DNA of 64,000 bases from Pseudoalteromonas luteoviolacea (lineage in GTDB: Bacteria > Pseudomonadota > Gammaproteobacteria > Enterobacterales > Alteromonadaceae): positions 34,906 through 98,905 of the forward strand of contig NZ_JAGJEH010000017.1 of assembly GCF_018100925.1 (NCBI RefSeq). Direction: 5' to 3'. The translations under genes and the position numbers were made by a program. The notes beneath the pieces are model-generated. The model saw only the letters and a list, made by a program, of their open reading frames with translations, was not told the origin of the DNA and searched no databases. Position 1 is the first letter of the stretch. Every line of letters starts with the position of its first letter. Shown here piece by piece: positions 9,329-15,695 of this stretch.

Positions 9329-9447
9329 ATAATCTCCTTTTAATGTTAGCTCTTGTATTTATCCATTCACAAAACAAACTAGCAAAATAATTTTAACATA
9401 AATTCAAACACAAGCTATATTCGGAACAGCCACGGCCCAAAAATAAA

Positions 9448-9507
9448 TGAGAATTATTTGCAAATAAGTATTGACACCAAGACAAATGTTATTGATAATC
9501 AATCTCA
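9448..9507 (+). promoter_or_regulatory. Fur-controlled promoter of sRNA copy 1
   Basis: Box A, TGAGAATTATTTGCA (9448-9462), matches 11 of 14 fixed positions of the 7-1-7 Fur consensus. TTGACA (9471-9476), a 17-base spacer and GATAAT (9494-9499) form a near-consensus promoter. Box B, TGATAATCAATCTCA (9493-9507, 12 of 14), covers the -10 box and start point, so Fur binding would block transcription. Confidence 0.8.
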
Positions 9508-9717
9508 ACAAAGTAAGTGACGGTTTATTTTGTTGAAGTACTCTAATTTTGTTTCTCGACCCTGAAACACGTTGAGCGAACGTAACACGCTAGGTAATAA
9601 CGCGTTGCTTTACGCCCCTAAAGCAACCTGTAAAGACCGACTATTTTACTTGCTACATTGCTCATATCAGTGACGGTAGATATGAACACAAAAAGCCCGC
9701 TTGACCCGCGGGCTTTT
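9507..9717 (+). ncRNA. Fur-regulated small RNA, copy 1 of 3 (RyhB-like core)
   Basis: About 211 nt from the predicted start point to the T-tract. Elements in order: a 5' hairpin (CAACAAA with TTTGTTG), a hairpin ACGTT-GAGCG-AACGT near 9569-9583, a hairpin with 9-bp stem GTTGCTTTA/TAAAGCAAC and loop CGCCCC (9604-9627), an unpaired core TTGCTACATTGCTCATATC, a small stem CATATC/GATATG, and a GC terminator. The core shares ACATTGCTCA with the pairing region of enterobacterial RyhB, the Fur-repressed sRNA that silences mRNAs of iron-using proteins. No ORF here has a ribosome-binding site. RyhB homology is inferred from size, regulation and core; Hfq dependence and targets are unknown. Confidence 0.75.
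9691..9717 (+). terminator. Terminator of sRNA copy 1
   Basis: AAAAGCCCGC pairs with GCGGGCTTTT around a TTGACCC loop; a T-rich end follows. Confidence 0.85.
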
Positions 9718-9832
9718 CTATTTTCAGAATGTGATCAACACACGCCGCTTTGCCCAACTCTAGTGTACAATGCACAACTTCACCTACTCGCGCTGAATAC
9801 ACTAATCAAGATCTTCAACCAAACAATACAAA

Positions 9833-9892
9833 TGAGAATTATTTTCAAAAACATATTGACATAGGTCAAAATACAATTGATAATCAATCTCA
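9833..9892 (+). promoter_or_regulatory. Fur-controlled promoter of sRNA copy 2
   Basis: Box A, TGAGAATTATTTTCA (9833-9847, 12 of 14 Fur positions); TTGACA (9856-9861), 17 bases, GATAAT (9879-9884); box B, TGATAATCAATCTCA (9878-9892), identical to copies 1 and 3. Confidence 0.8.
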
Positions 9893-10108
9893 ACAAAGTG
9901 AGTAGACGGCTCATTTTGTTAAGTACGCTAAATTGTTTCAAGACCCTGAAACACGTGGTGCACACGTAAAATGCATAGGTTGCATGTGCTTTATCTTAAC
10001 GCCCCTTAAGTAGAGCACACCCAACCCACTTACTATTTTACTTGCTACATTGCTCATATCGGTGACGGTAGATATGATCAAAAAAGGCCCGCGATTGCGG
10101 GCTTTTTT
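9892..10108 (+). ncRNA. Fur-regulated small RNA, copy 2 of 3 (RyhB-like core)
   Basis: About 217 nt. It has the same order of elements as copy 1, with compensatory changes in the stems: the 5' hairpin is extended (AACAAAGTGAG with CTCATTTTGTT), the second stem is ACGTG/CACGT around GTGCA, and the third stem is GTGCT and CTTAA paired with TTAAG and AGCAC around the same CGCCCC loop. The core TTGCTACATTGCTCATATC is unchanged. Stem bases that vary while pairing and loops are kept argue for a functional RNA. The unit lies 385 bases after copy 1 (counted from -10 to -10). Confidence 0.75.
10087..10108 (+). terminator. Terminator of sRNA copy 2
   Basis: GCCCGC, GATT loop, GCGGGC, then six T residues. 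The stem differs in detail from copy 1, so it is not a simple recent duplicate. Confidence 0.88.
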
Positions 10109-10236
10109 ATTGCTTGCCATTCATATCTGTTGTTAGTCACTCAATATAATTACACACTACAAGGCCTGCTTTATCGCAAGCCAGATAACTCTCAACGACG
10201 CGTTAAGTACACCCCAAACCCGCCCAGTAATGCAAA

Positions 10237-10296
10237 TAAGAATTATTTTCAAATATATGTTGACACCCACTCAAATCTAATTGATAATCAATCTCA
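10237..10296 (+). promoter_or_regulatory. Fur-controlled promoter of sRNA copy 3
   Basis: Box A, TAAGAATTATTTTCA (10237-10251, 11 of 14); TTGACA (10260-10265), 17 bases, GATAAT (10283-10288); box B, TGATAATCAATCTCA (10282-10296). Confidence 0.8.
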
Positions 10297-10515
10297 ACAA
10301 AGCGAACAACCTCTCACTTTGTTGACGTACTCAGATTTTGTTTCTCGACCCCGAAAAACACGTGTGGCGCACGTAAACAGCCACAGGTTGTCAGTGATGA
10401 GCATTAACGCCCCTTAACGTGAGTCACTAACAACCAACTTACTATTTTACTTGCTACATTGCTCATATCGGTGACGGTAGATATGAACCTAAAAGGCCCT
10501 TACAGGGCCTTTTTT
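10296..10515 (+). ncRNA. Fur-regulated small RNA, copy 3 of 3 (RyhB-like core)
   Basis: About 220 nt, 404 bases after copy 2. It has a 5' hairpin CAACAAAG/CTTTGTTG, a second stem ACGTG/CACGT around TGGCG, and a third stem made from GTTGT, AGTGA and TTAA pieces pairing with TTAA, TCACT and ACAAC pieces around CGCCCC. The core TTGCTACATTGCTCATATC and the CATATC/GATATG stem are kept. The three RNAs are nearly identical over the last 45 bases before the terminators and diverge strongly elsewhere, as expected if the core and the C-rich loop are the working parts. The diguanylate cyclase gene starts about 90 bases after its terminator. Confidence 0.75.
10494..10515 (+). terminator. Terminator of sRNA copy 3
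   Basis: AGGCCCT, TAC loop, AGGGCCT, then a run of T residues. Confidence 0.87.
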
Positions 10516-10608
10516 ATTGCTCGTAAAAAACAGCTGTAATCTGGTGTAATGGATTGGTTTCATCCTGACTGCTACAGTCTCGGCCTCTTTGTTCCAATAT
10601 CTAGTGCA

Positions 10609-12018
10609 ATGACTAACACACGATACCGATATAACTGCATATTGACGGTGCTTTTATTAGCTGGGTTTATATTTACCAGCTGGTTTAGTTTGCTCATTGC
10701 AAAACAGTCTTTGTTTCGCGGTATTGAAAATGATGCGCTGCCATTGACCAGCCACCTTATCCATACCGACTTGCAAAAGCAGTTGCAAGCACCGATCATT
10801 ATCTCCTCTCAAATGGCCAACAATACTTTTTTGCACACTTGGTTAGCCAACCCTGATAAAAAACCGGACGTTTTATTTCAATATTTACGCCAAACACGCA
10901 GTGACTTTGACGCGGTGACCAGCTTTTTGGTTACCAGTGATGACAAAACCTACTACCGCTATGATGGTAAATACACCACACTTGATGCGAGAGATGAGTG
11001 GTACCAAGAAACCATGGACAACGCAGCACCTTACACCCTCAATGTTGACTTAGACCCAAGAGACGACCATCAGGCGACAATATTCGTGAACCACAAAATT
11101 ATGGTCGACAATACAGTGAAAGGGATCACAGGTGTTGGCATTAAGCTAGATCATTTGAAGCGTTTAATTGATAAGTATCAGCATACCTACGATAGAAAAA
11201 TTTATTTTATCGATCACAAAGGTCGCCTGTTGTTTTATAACGACACAACCTTTACCCACTACTCCCTCGCTGATAAGTTTGGTCACCACGGCGCTAAGTT
11301 GTTGGACAATAAAACCTATAAGTTACGCCTAGAACAAGAAAATACGACATTATTTATTAACTCTCGCTATTTAGAGCACTTCGGTTGGTATCTTATTGTC
11401 GAACAATCACTGGATCAGGATAACTCAGTCTCGGACAGCCTATATATCAACTTACTGATGGGCATAGTCATAACCAGCGTCATTTTATTTAGTGCTCAAC
11501 TCACTTTTAATCATTACCAAAAACGTCTTGAAAAAATGGCGACCTATGACAAGCTGACGAGTACGTACAACCGTCAAGCTTTTGAGCCAAAGCTGCAACT
11601 TGAATTGCAAAAAGCACGTAACCAGTTTTCACCCTTGGTGATGATGATGCTAGATATTGATCACTTTAAACAGGTCAATGACCGCCATGGCCACCTTGTC
11701 GGAGACAAAGTACTTGAGCACGTTGCACATATCTGTAAAACAGTTATAGGTGAAAGAGGTACAGTATGTCGTTGGGGTGGTGAGGAATTTGTTGTCTTGT
11801 TACCAAAAACAGATTTGGCTCAAGGGCGAGAAATCGGCGATGCTATCCACCAGGAGCTCAAAGTGAGCAGCTGTGAAGTCAAGGTCACCGCCAGTATCGG
11901 CATTGCACAATATCATATTGACGAATCAGAAGATGGTCTACTCAAACGCGCTGATGCCGCTTTGTATCACGCAAAAAGCACTGGACGAAATCGCTCAGTG
12001 CTGGCTGAGGCCGCTTAA
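10609..12018 (+). CDS. Membrane diguanylate cyclase with periplasmic sensor domain
   Basis: A 469-residue protein predicted to make the second messenger cyclic di-GMP from two GTP. I chose the ATG at 10609 (MTNTRYRYNCILTVLLLAGF) because it puts the first membrane helix at the N-terminus; an ATG 20 codons upstream (10549) is possible, and neither has a good ribosome-binding site. A dCache-like periplasmic sensor (about 30-270) lies between two membrane helices (about 10-32 and 275-297). The GGDEF domain covers about 310-465, with the active-site signature RWGGEEF and the metal-binding segment LDIDHFKQVND. There is no RxxD inhibitory site before GGEEF (the sequence there is RGTV), so product feedback may be absent. 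A hairpin spanning its stop codon probably terminates it. Confidence 0.87.
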   Translation: MTNTRYRYNCILTVLLLAGFIFTSWFSLLIAKQSLFRGIENDALPLTSHLIHTDLQKQLQAPIIISSQMANNTFLHTWLANPDKKPDVLFQYLRQTRSDFDAVTSFLVTSDDKTYYRYDGKYTTLDARDEWYQETMDNAAPYTLNVDLDPRDDHQATIFVNHKIMVDNTVKGITGVGIKLDHLKRLIDKYQHTYDRKIYFIDHKGRLLFYNDTTFTHYSLADKFGHHGAKLLDNKTYKLRLEQENTTLFINSRYLEHFGWYLIVEQSLDQDNSVSDSLYINLLMGIVITSVILFSAQLTFNHYQKRLEKMATYDKLTSTYNRQAFEPKLQLELQKARNQFSPLVMMMLDIDHFKQVNDRHGHLVGDKVLEHVAHICKTVIGERGTVCRWGGEEFVVLLPKTDLAQGREIGDAIHQELKVSSCEVKVTASIGIAQYHIDESEDGLLKRADAALYHAKSTGRNRSVLAEAA

Positions 12019-12034
12019 TTAGCGGCGGTTTTTT
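12010..12034 (+). terminator. Terminator of the cyclase gene, inside the 3' end of ylqF
   Basis: GCCGCT, TAATT loop, AGCGGC, GG, then six T residues. The loop contains the cyclase stop codon, and the right arm encodes the last residues of the convergent ylqF gene. Confidence 0.7.
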
Positions 12035-12963
12035 CTCGCTCGTGCGCGGCGTTGTCGCTTCTCTTCTTCACGCGCAGCTTTTTTAGCTTCAGCTGCGGCG
12101 CGGATCTCAGCGACCATCTGTTCTTCTTCTTCACGCATTTGCGGTGTTTCCATTGTCACATGGCCCAGTACAGCATCGCGCAGTTCGTTGATGAGGATCT
12201 CTGACATTTTATGGGTATCCACCTGATTACCACCGCGAATACAGCCGCGTTTGCGTCCGGCCATTTCAATAAACGTCCAATCACAGTCTGGCAGCTCATC
12301 TATTTTATAGCGGCTCTTTAATAATTCAGGGTATGCCTTAAGTAGATACTCAGCGGTATAACTCGCCACTTCTTCATAGTTAATGGCGGTATCACGAATG
12401 GCACCCGTTGCGGCTAGGCGATAGCCCGAGTTTTCGTTTTCTACTTTTGGCCACAACATGCCCGGCGTGTCATACAGCATGATACCGTCTTCTAAGCGAA
12501 TGCGTTGCTGCGCTTTGGTCACCGCCGGCTCGTTGCCTGTTTTGGCTACTATGCGTCCAGCTAAAATGTTGATAAGCGTAGATTTACCAACATTAGGAAT
12601 ACCCATAATCATCGCTTTCAACTGTTTATCTTGGCCCACTTTATGTGGCGCCAGCTTTTTACATAGCGCATTAATACGATGTACTTCAGCCGCTTTATCA
12701 TGGCCAAATGCCAAGGTTTTTACACCATCTTCTTGCTCAAAATATGCCATCCAAGCTTTGGTCATTTCCGGATCAGCTAAGTCCGCTTTGTTTAAGATTT
12801 TGATGACCGGCTTGTCACCGCGTAATTGCGCAACCATGGGGTTTTCACTGCTATACGGAATACGCGCATCAAGTACTTCAATAATGACATCCATTTGCGG
12901 CATGATCTCTTTGATCTCATTGCGCGCCTTATTCATATGTCCAGGAAACCATTGGATGGCCAT
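12019..12963 (-). CDS. ylqF: Ribosome biogenesis GTPase YlqF/RbgA
   Basis: A 314-residue circularly permuted GTPase acting late in 50S subunit assembly. The G motifs appear in the permuted order: NKAD (G4, about 58-61), then GIPNVGKST (G1, about 120-128), then DTPGMLWPK (G3, about 165). The opening WFPGHMNKARNEIKEIMP is typical of the family. The C-terminal 40 residues are strongly basic (RRARARKNRR), fitting rRNA contact. GGAGAG precedes the ATG at 12963. The end abuts the diguanylate cyclase stop without a gap, and that gene's terminator is encoded within its last codons. Confidence 0.93.
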   Translation of the reverse strand: MAIQWFPGHMNKARNEIKEIMPQMDVIIEVLDARIPYSSENPMVAQLRGDKPVIKILNKADLADPEMTKAWMAYFEQEDGVKTLAFGHDKAAEVHRINALCKKLAPHKVGQDKQLKAMIMGIPNVGKSTLINILAGRIVAKTGNEPAVTKAQQRIRLEDGIMLYDTPGMLWPKVENENSGYRLAATGAIRDTAINYEEVASYTAEYLLKAYPELLKSRYKIDELPDCDWTFIEMAGRKRGCIRGGNQVDTHKMSEILINELRDAVLGHVTMETPQMREEEEQMVAEIRAAAEAKKAAREEEKRQRRARARKNRR

Positions 12964-13066
12964 AAAAATCTCTCCAAAACTAAAATCTGTGACTATTTTA
13001 ACGTAAAACGCACCAGATAGATAAATCTTGATATACTGGGCCTTTAAAAACTCTCAGCATATTAAC

Positions 13067-13603
13067 ATGGCCCTAAAATCTACAATTCTAAAAGCACACC
13101 TAAATATCAGTGATATGGATAGGCATGTCTATACCGATAAGTCACTTACTTTGGCACAGCACCCCTCTGAAAATGAACAGCGATTGATGGTGCGTTTACT
13201 TGCCTATATTTTGCAGTACACCGAAGAGTTGAGCTTTACCAAGGGGCTGTGTGTAGATGATGAGCCTGCAGCATGGCAGAAAAACCTGACCGATGATATT
13301 GAGCTGTGGATTGATGTTGGCTTACCTGATGAGAAGCGGCTTAAAAAAGCGGCTGTGCGTTCACAGCAAGTGGTGCTATACACCTATGGCGAGAATACCC
13401 AAGAGATTTGGTGGAAGAAAAATCAATCAGCTGCAAATCAATATAGTAATTTGACCGTATACAGCTTGCCTTATTCTGCGACTTCACAAATGACTGAGCT
13501 GTTCGCCCGCTCCATGGATTTGACAGCCACCATTCAAGATGGCGAAATATGGCTCAGCGACTCATCTCATAGTGTGCAAATAGTGCCACAACAACTTAAG
13601 TAA
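13067..13603 (+). CDS. yaeQ: YaeQ family protein
   Basis: A 178-residue cytoplasmic protein of the YaeQ family (E. coli 181 residues), which has a PD-(D/E)XK nuclease-like fold; E. coli YaeQ was reported to compensate for loss of the RfaH antiterminator, but its biochemical role is unclear. Family segments are MALKSTILKAHLNISDMDRHVY, SENEQRLMVRLLAYI, ELWIDVGLPDEKRLKKA and QIWW-like EIWWKKN. The ATG at 13067 matches the family start; a TTG upstream at 13028 would add 13 residues without support. It is followed after eight bases by the hydrolase gene, so the two probably form an operon. Confidence 0.9.
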   Translation: MALKSTILKAHLNISDMDRHVYTDKSLTLAQHPSENEQRLMVRLLAYILQYTEELSFTKGLCVDDEPAAWQKNLTDDIELWIDVGLPDEKRLKKAAVRSQQVVLYTYGENTQEIWWKKNQSAANQYSNLTVYSLPYSATSQMTELFARSMDLTATIQDGEIWLSDSSHSVQIVPQQLK

Positions 13604-13611
13604 GGTTCAAC

Positions 13612-14217
13612 ATGAAAATAAAGCGGATCGTCGTCCTTCACGGGCTCTATATGTCAGGTTTTGTGATGCAGCCGCTTTGTACTCGGTTAGAAAAAACCGG
13701 ATGTGAGATTCTAAATTTAAGTTACAACACGCTCGACCCGAACAGACAGGCAATCTTCAATCAAATAGATCAGTTTATCGGTGATAAACCCACTGCTTTT
13801 GTCTGCCATTCAATGGGGGGCTTGGTAGCCAGAGATTACTTAACCAACGCGTCCCAGCAAAGTCAGCACGTCGAAAAAGTCATCACGCTTGGCACGCCAC
13901 ATAAGGGCAGCGCCATTGCAAAACATATGCATGACAAAGGCCTTGATGGCTTGCTAAAAAATAGTGTCGAATATTTGTTGAGTGAGACCAATACCTGGCC
14001 ATTTTCTGCACGCCTTTATAGCATTGCAGGCGATCTGCCGCTCGGCTTAATGCCATTGTTACAAAAAGGCAGTCGCTCAGATGGCACTGTTTTATTGGAT
14101 GAAACCAAATTAAAAGGTATGGCCGAGCACAAAATCTTCCACCGCAGCCATACCACGTTAATCTACTCTCGCAGCGTGATGGACTATATTATTGAGGTCA
14201 TCAGTCGCGATACTTAA
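13612..14217 (+). CDS. Alpha/beta hydrolase, lipase/PGAP1-like
   Basis: A 201-residue protein with the small alpha/beta hydrolase layout: oxyanion segment HG (10-11), nucleophile elbow CHSMGG with Ser67 (the usual first glycine is Cys), LGTPHKGS (lipase-type segment), acid region near GTVLLDET, and a C-terminal histidine region (FHRSHTTLIYS). This suggests an esterase, lipase or thioesterase on an unknown substrate. It has no signal peptide, so it is expected in the cytoplasm. It lies eight bases after yaeQ, in the same direction. Its end is one base from the stop of the convergent small membrane gene, and no terminator is visible there. Confidence 0.82.
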   Translation: MKIKRIVVLHGLYMSGFVMQPLCTRLEKTGCEILNLSYNTLDPNRQAIFNQIDQFIGDKPTAFVCHSMGGLVARDYLTNASQQSQHVEKVITLGTPHKGSAIAKHMHDKGLDGLLKNSVEYLLSETNTWPFSARLYSIAGDLPLGLMPLLQKGSRSDGTVLLDETKLKGMAEHKIFHRSHTTLIYSRSVMDYIIEVISRDT

Positions 14218-14218
14218 A

Positions 14219-14428
14219 CTATTTATCGGCTTTTTGTGCCACTTTATATGCAACTAGGGCAATGATACCTGTGATCAGTGGTACAGGTGCCGCCAAGTAT
14301 CCAAAGCTGTCAGAGTTGGCATAACTTGCACCAGCCAAATGACCTACCAACCCGACCACAAAAGTCACCAGCGCAATGACAACCACGGTAAGCTCACCTT
14401 TATGTTGTGATTCTGTTTTACCTTTCAT
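14219..14428 (-). CDS. Small two-helix membrane protein, probably FNR-activated
   Basis: A 69-residue protein (MKGKTESQHKGELTVVVIALVTFV). AAGGAG lies seven bases before the ATG at 14428; a longer frame upstream is not supported. Two hydrophobic helices (about 13-34 and 43-62) are joined by a short loop (ASYANSDSFG). Function unknown. Upstream on its strand is a good -10 box (CATAAT, 14497-14502) with an FNR-type site centred about 41 bases before the expected start point, which suggests activation when oxygen is low. Confidence 0.7.
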   Translation of the reverse strand: MKGKTESQHKGELTVVVIALVTFVVGLVGHLAGASYANSDSFGYLAAPVPLITGIIALVAYKVAQKADK

Positions 14429-14496
14429 AGTGCTCTCCTTAAGAATAACGCCCTGAAAATGGCTCAAATAAAACAAAATGGGCGCTTTGCATAATC

Positions 14497-14537
14497 ATTA
14501 TGGCTTGAATAAAAGTATGATTTTTGACCTACATCAA
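14497..14537 (-). promoter_or_regulatory. Class II FNR-type promoter of the small membrane gene
   Basis: TTGAC-CTAC-ATCAA (14524-14537) differs from the FNR consensus TTGAT-N4-ATCAA at one base. Its centre is about 41 bases upstream of the start point predicted from CATAAT (14497-14502, 5 of 6), the classic activator spacing. Confidence 0.5.
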
Positions 14538-14781
14538 GCAGTAAAATCACTCTAAATAGACACTAAATTGAGTTTGTTGTGGATCAAAAAATTGATGAAT
14601 GATTAAACACATTGGCAAGGTTTAAGCAGGCTCAACCCGCTTTTTCGATGGCGATAATCGGTTTTAATCGTTAGTCTTTGACCTGTCATTCAGCCACACT
14701 GTAAAGCATACAAGGTCACACAGTGACACACTTTTTAAAGCGCCGTGAAGTACACGGATCAATAATACAAGGTAGCAAATT
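14538..14781. promoter_or_regulatory. dps upstream region
   Basis: No gene is seen. TTGACC (14678-14683) and TGTAAA (14700-14705), 16 bases apart, are a modest sigma-70 promoter. Just after it lies the perfect palindrome GTCAC-ACA-GTGAC (14715-14727), a possible operator near the start point. A clear OxyR site was not found. Confidence 0.35.
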
Positions 14782-15249
14782 ATGACGAACAGTATCGGTT
14801 TAGATGAACAGAAAAGTGAACAACTGGTTGCAGCATTAAACATATTATTGAGCAGCTACCAGATCCAATATATGAATGCCCGCAGCTTTCATTGGAATAT
14901 CAAAGGCCGTGAATTTTTTGAACTACATGTGAAGTTTGAAGAAATTTATAATCAATTGCTGTTGAAAGTGGATGAGTTAGCGGAGCGTATTCTCACCATT
15001 GAAGGTACGCCATTACATGCTTTTAGCGACTACTTAAGCGCCAGTGAAATTGTTGAAGCAAAAGATATCCAAAATGGCCCAGAAGCGGTTGCAACACTCC
15101 TTGCTGGTTTTACACAATTGATTAAGTCACAGCGTCAAATTCTGGCTCAAGCCGCAGATGCAGAAGACGAGGGCACAGCCTCTTTGATGAGTGATTACAT
15201 TACCGAACAAGAAAAACTGGTGTGGATGCTCAAAGCTTACCTAGGTTAG
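14782..15249 (+). CDS. dps: Dps family ferritin-like protein
   Basis: A 155-residue four-helix protein of the Dps family, which form 12-subunit shells that store iron, using peroxide as oxidant, and protect DNA. The inter-subunit ferroxidase residues are visible: FHWNI (His near 37), then the helix segment FELHVKFEEIYNQLLLKVDELAERI, in which D and E are separated by three residues as in the family. The N-terminus is short and not lysine-rich, so direct DNA binding by a basic tail is unlikely. AAGGTAG precedes the ATG. Its stop overlaps the stop of the convergent STAS-like gene by four bases. A peroxide or iron link to the sRNA locus is possible but not shown. Confidence 0.92.
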   Translation: MTNSIGLDEQKSEQLVAALNILLSSYQIQYMNARSFHWNIKGREFFELHVKFEEIYNQLLLKVDELAERILTIEGTPLHAFSDYLSASEIVEAKDIQNGPEAVATLLAGFTQLIKSQRQILAQAADAEDEGTASLMSDYITEQEKLVWMLKAYLG

Positions 15250-15647
15250 TCCAACCAAGGCGCAGCACCTCGGTATGCCGGGTGCTGACTCAGATATGCT
15301 GCAACATCAAGGTATAGCTGTATCTTGATGTTGCTGTCAGTCCACAGCTCACGGATGACTTTACGTGACAATGCATCGATACCTATGTAGTCAATCCTGC
15401 GATAGCCACGCATTTCCATATCTTTACAATATGTTTTGAGGGCCGACATACTATCGAGCGTCGTCATTTCAAAATCACTCAAATTGACCACTGCACATTG
15501 TAATTGACCCGGTTTAAATGCTTGCCAACGCTTAAGTGCATCCTGCTCTAAGGCTATCACCCCTTCACAGTTAAATGCGCCAACTAAATTGACAAATACC
15601 GTAGGCGGCGCAATATCAATTTGCCATTGACCGTGTGCTGAAAACAT
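15246..15647 (-). CDS. STAS/SpoIIAA-like protein, function unknown
   Basis: A 133-residue cytoplasmic protein. The ATG at 15647 is chosen because AGGAGGGAGG directly precedes it. The alternating strand and helix pattern (VFVNLVGAFNCEGVIALEQDALKRW, QCAVVNLSDFEMTTLDSMSALKTYCKDME, RIDYIGIDALSRKVIRELW) looks like the SpoIIAA/STAS fold used in anti-sigma antagonists and lipid-binding proteins. This is a fold impression without a diagnostic motif. It lies 48 bases after the oligopeptidase B gene on the same strand and could be its operon partner. Confidence 0.6.
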   Translation of the reverse strand: MFSAHGQWQIDIAPPTVFVNLVGAFNCEGVIALEQDALKRWQAFKPGQLQCAVVNLSDFEMTTLDSMSALKTYCKDMEMRGYRRIDYIGIDALSRKVIRELWTDSNIKIQLYLDVAAYLSQHPAYRGAAPWLD

Positions 15648-15695
15648 CCTCCCTCCTAAACCAAGGTCGCGATGCCTACGCAACGCAATGGTTAA

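Noticed and set aside
9658..10417. Several short ORFs (60-95 codons) inside and across the sRNA units
   Set aside because: They lack ribosome-binding sites, overlap promoters, hairpins and terminators conserved in all copies, and are not shared between the copies.
14582..14595. Second FNR-like site ATCAA-AAAA-TTGAT
   Set aside because: The half-sites are in the reversed order compared with the FNR consensus.
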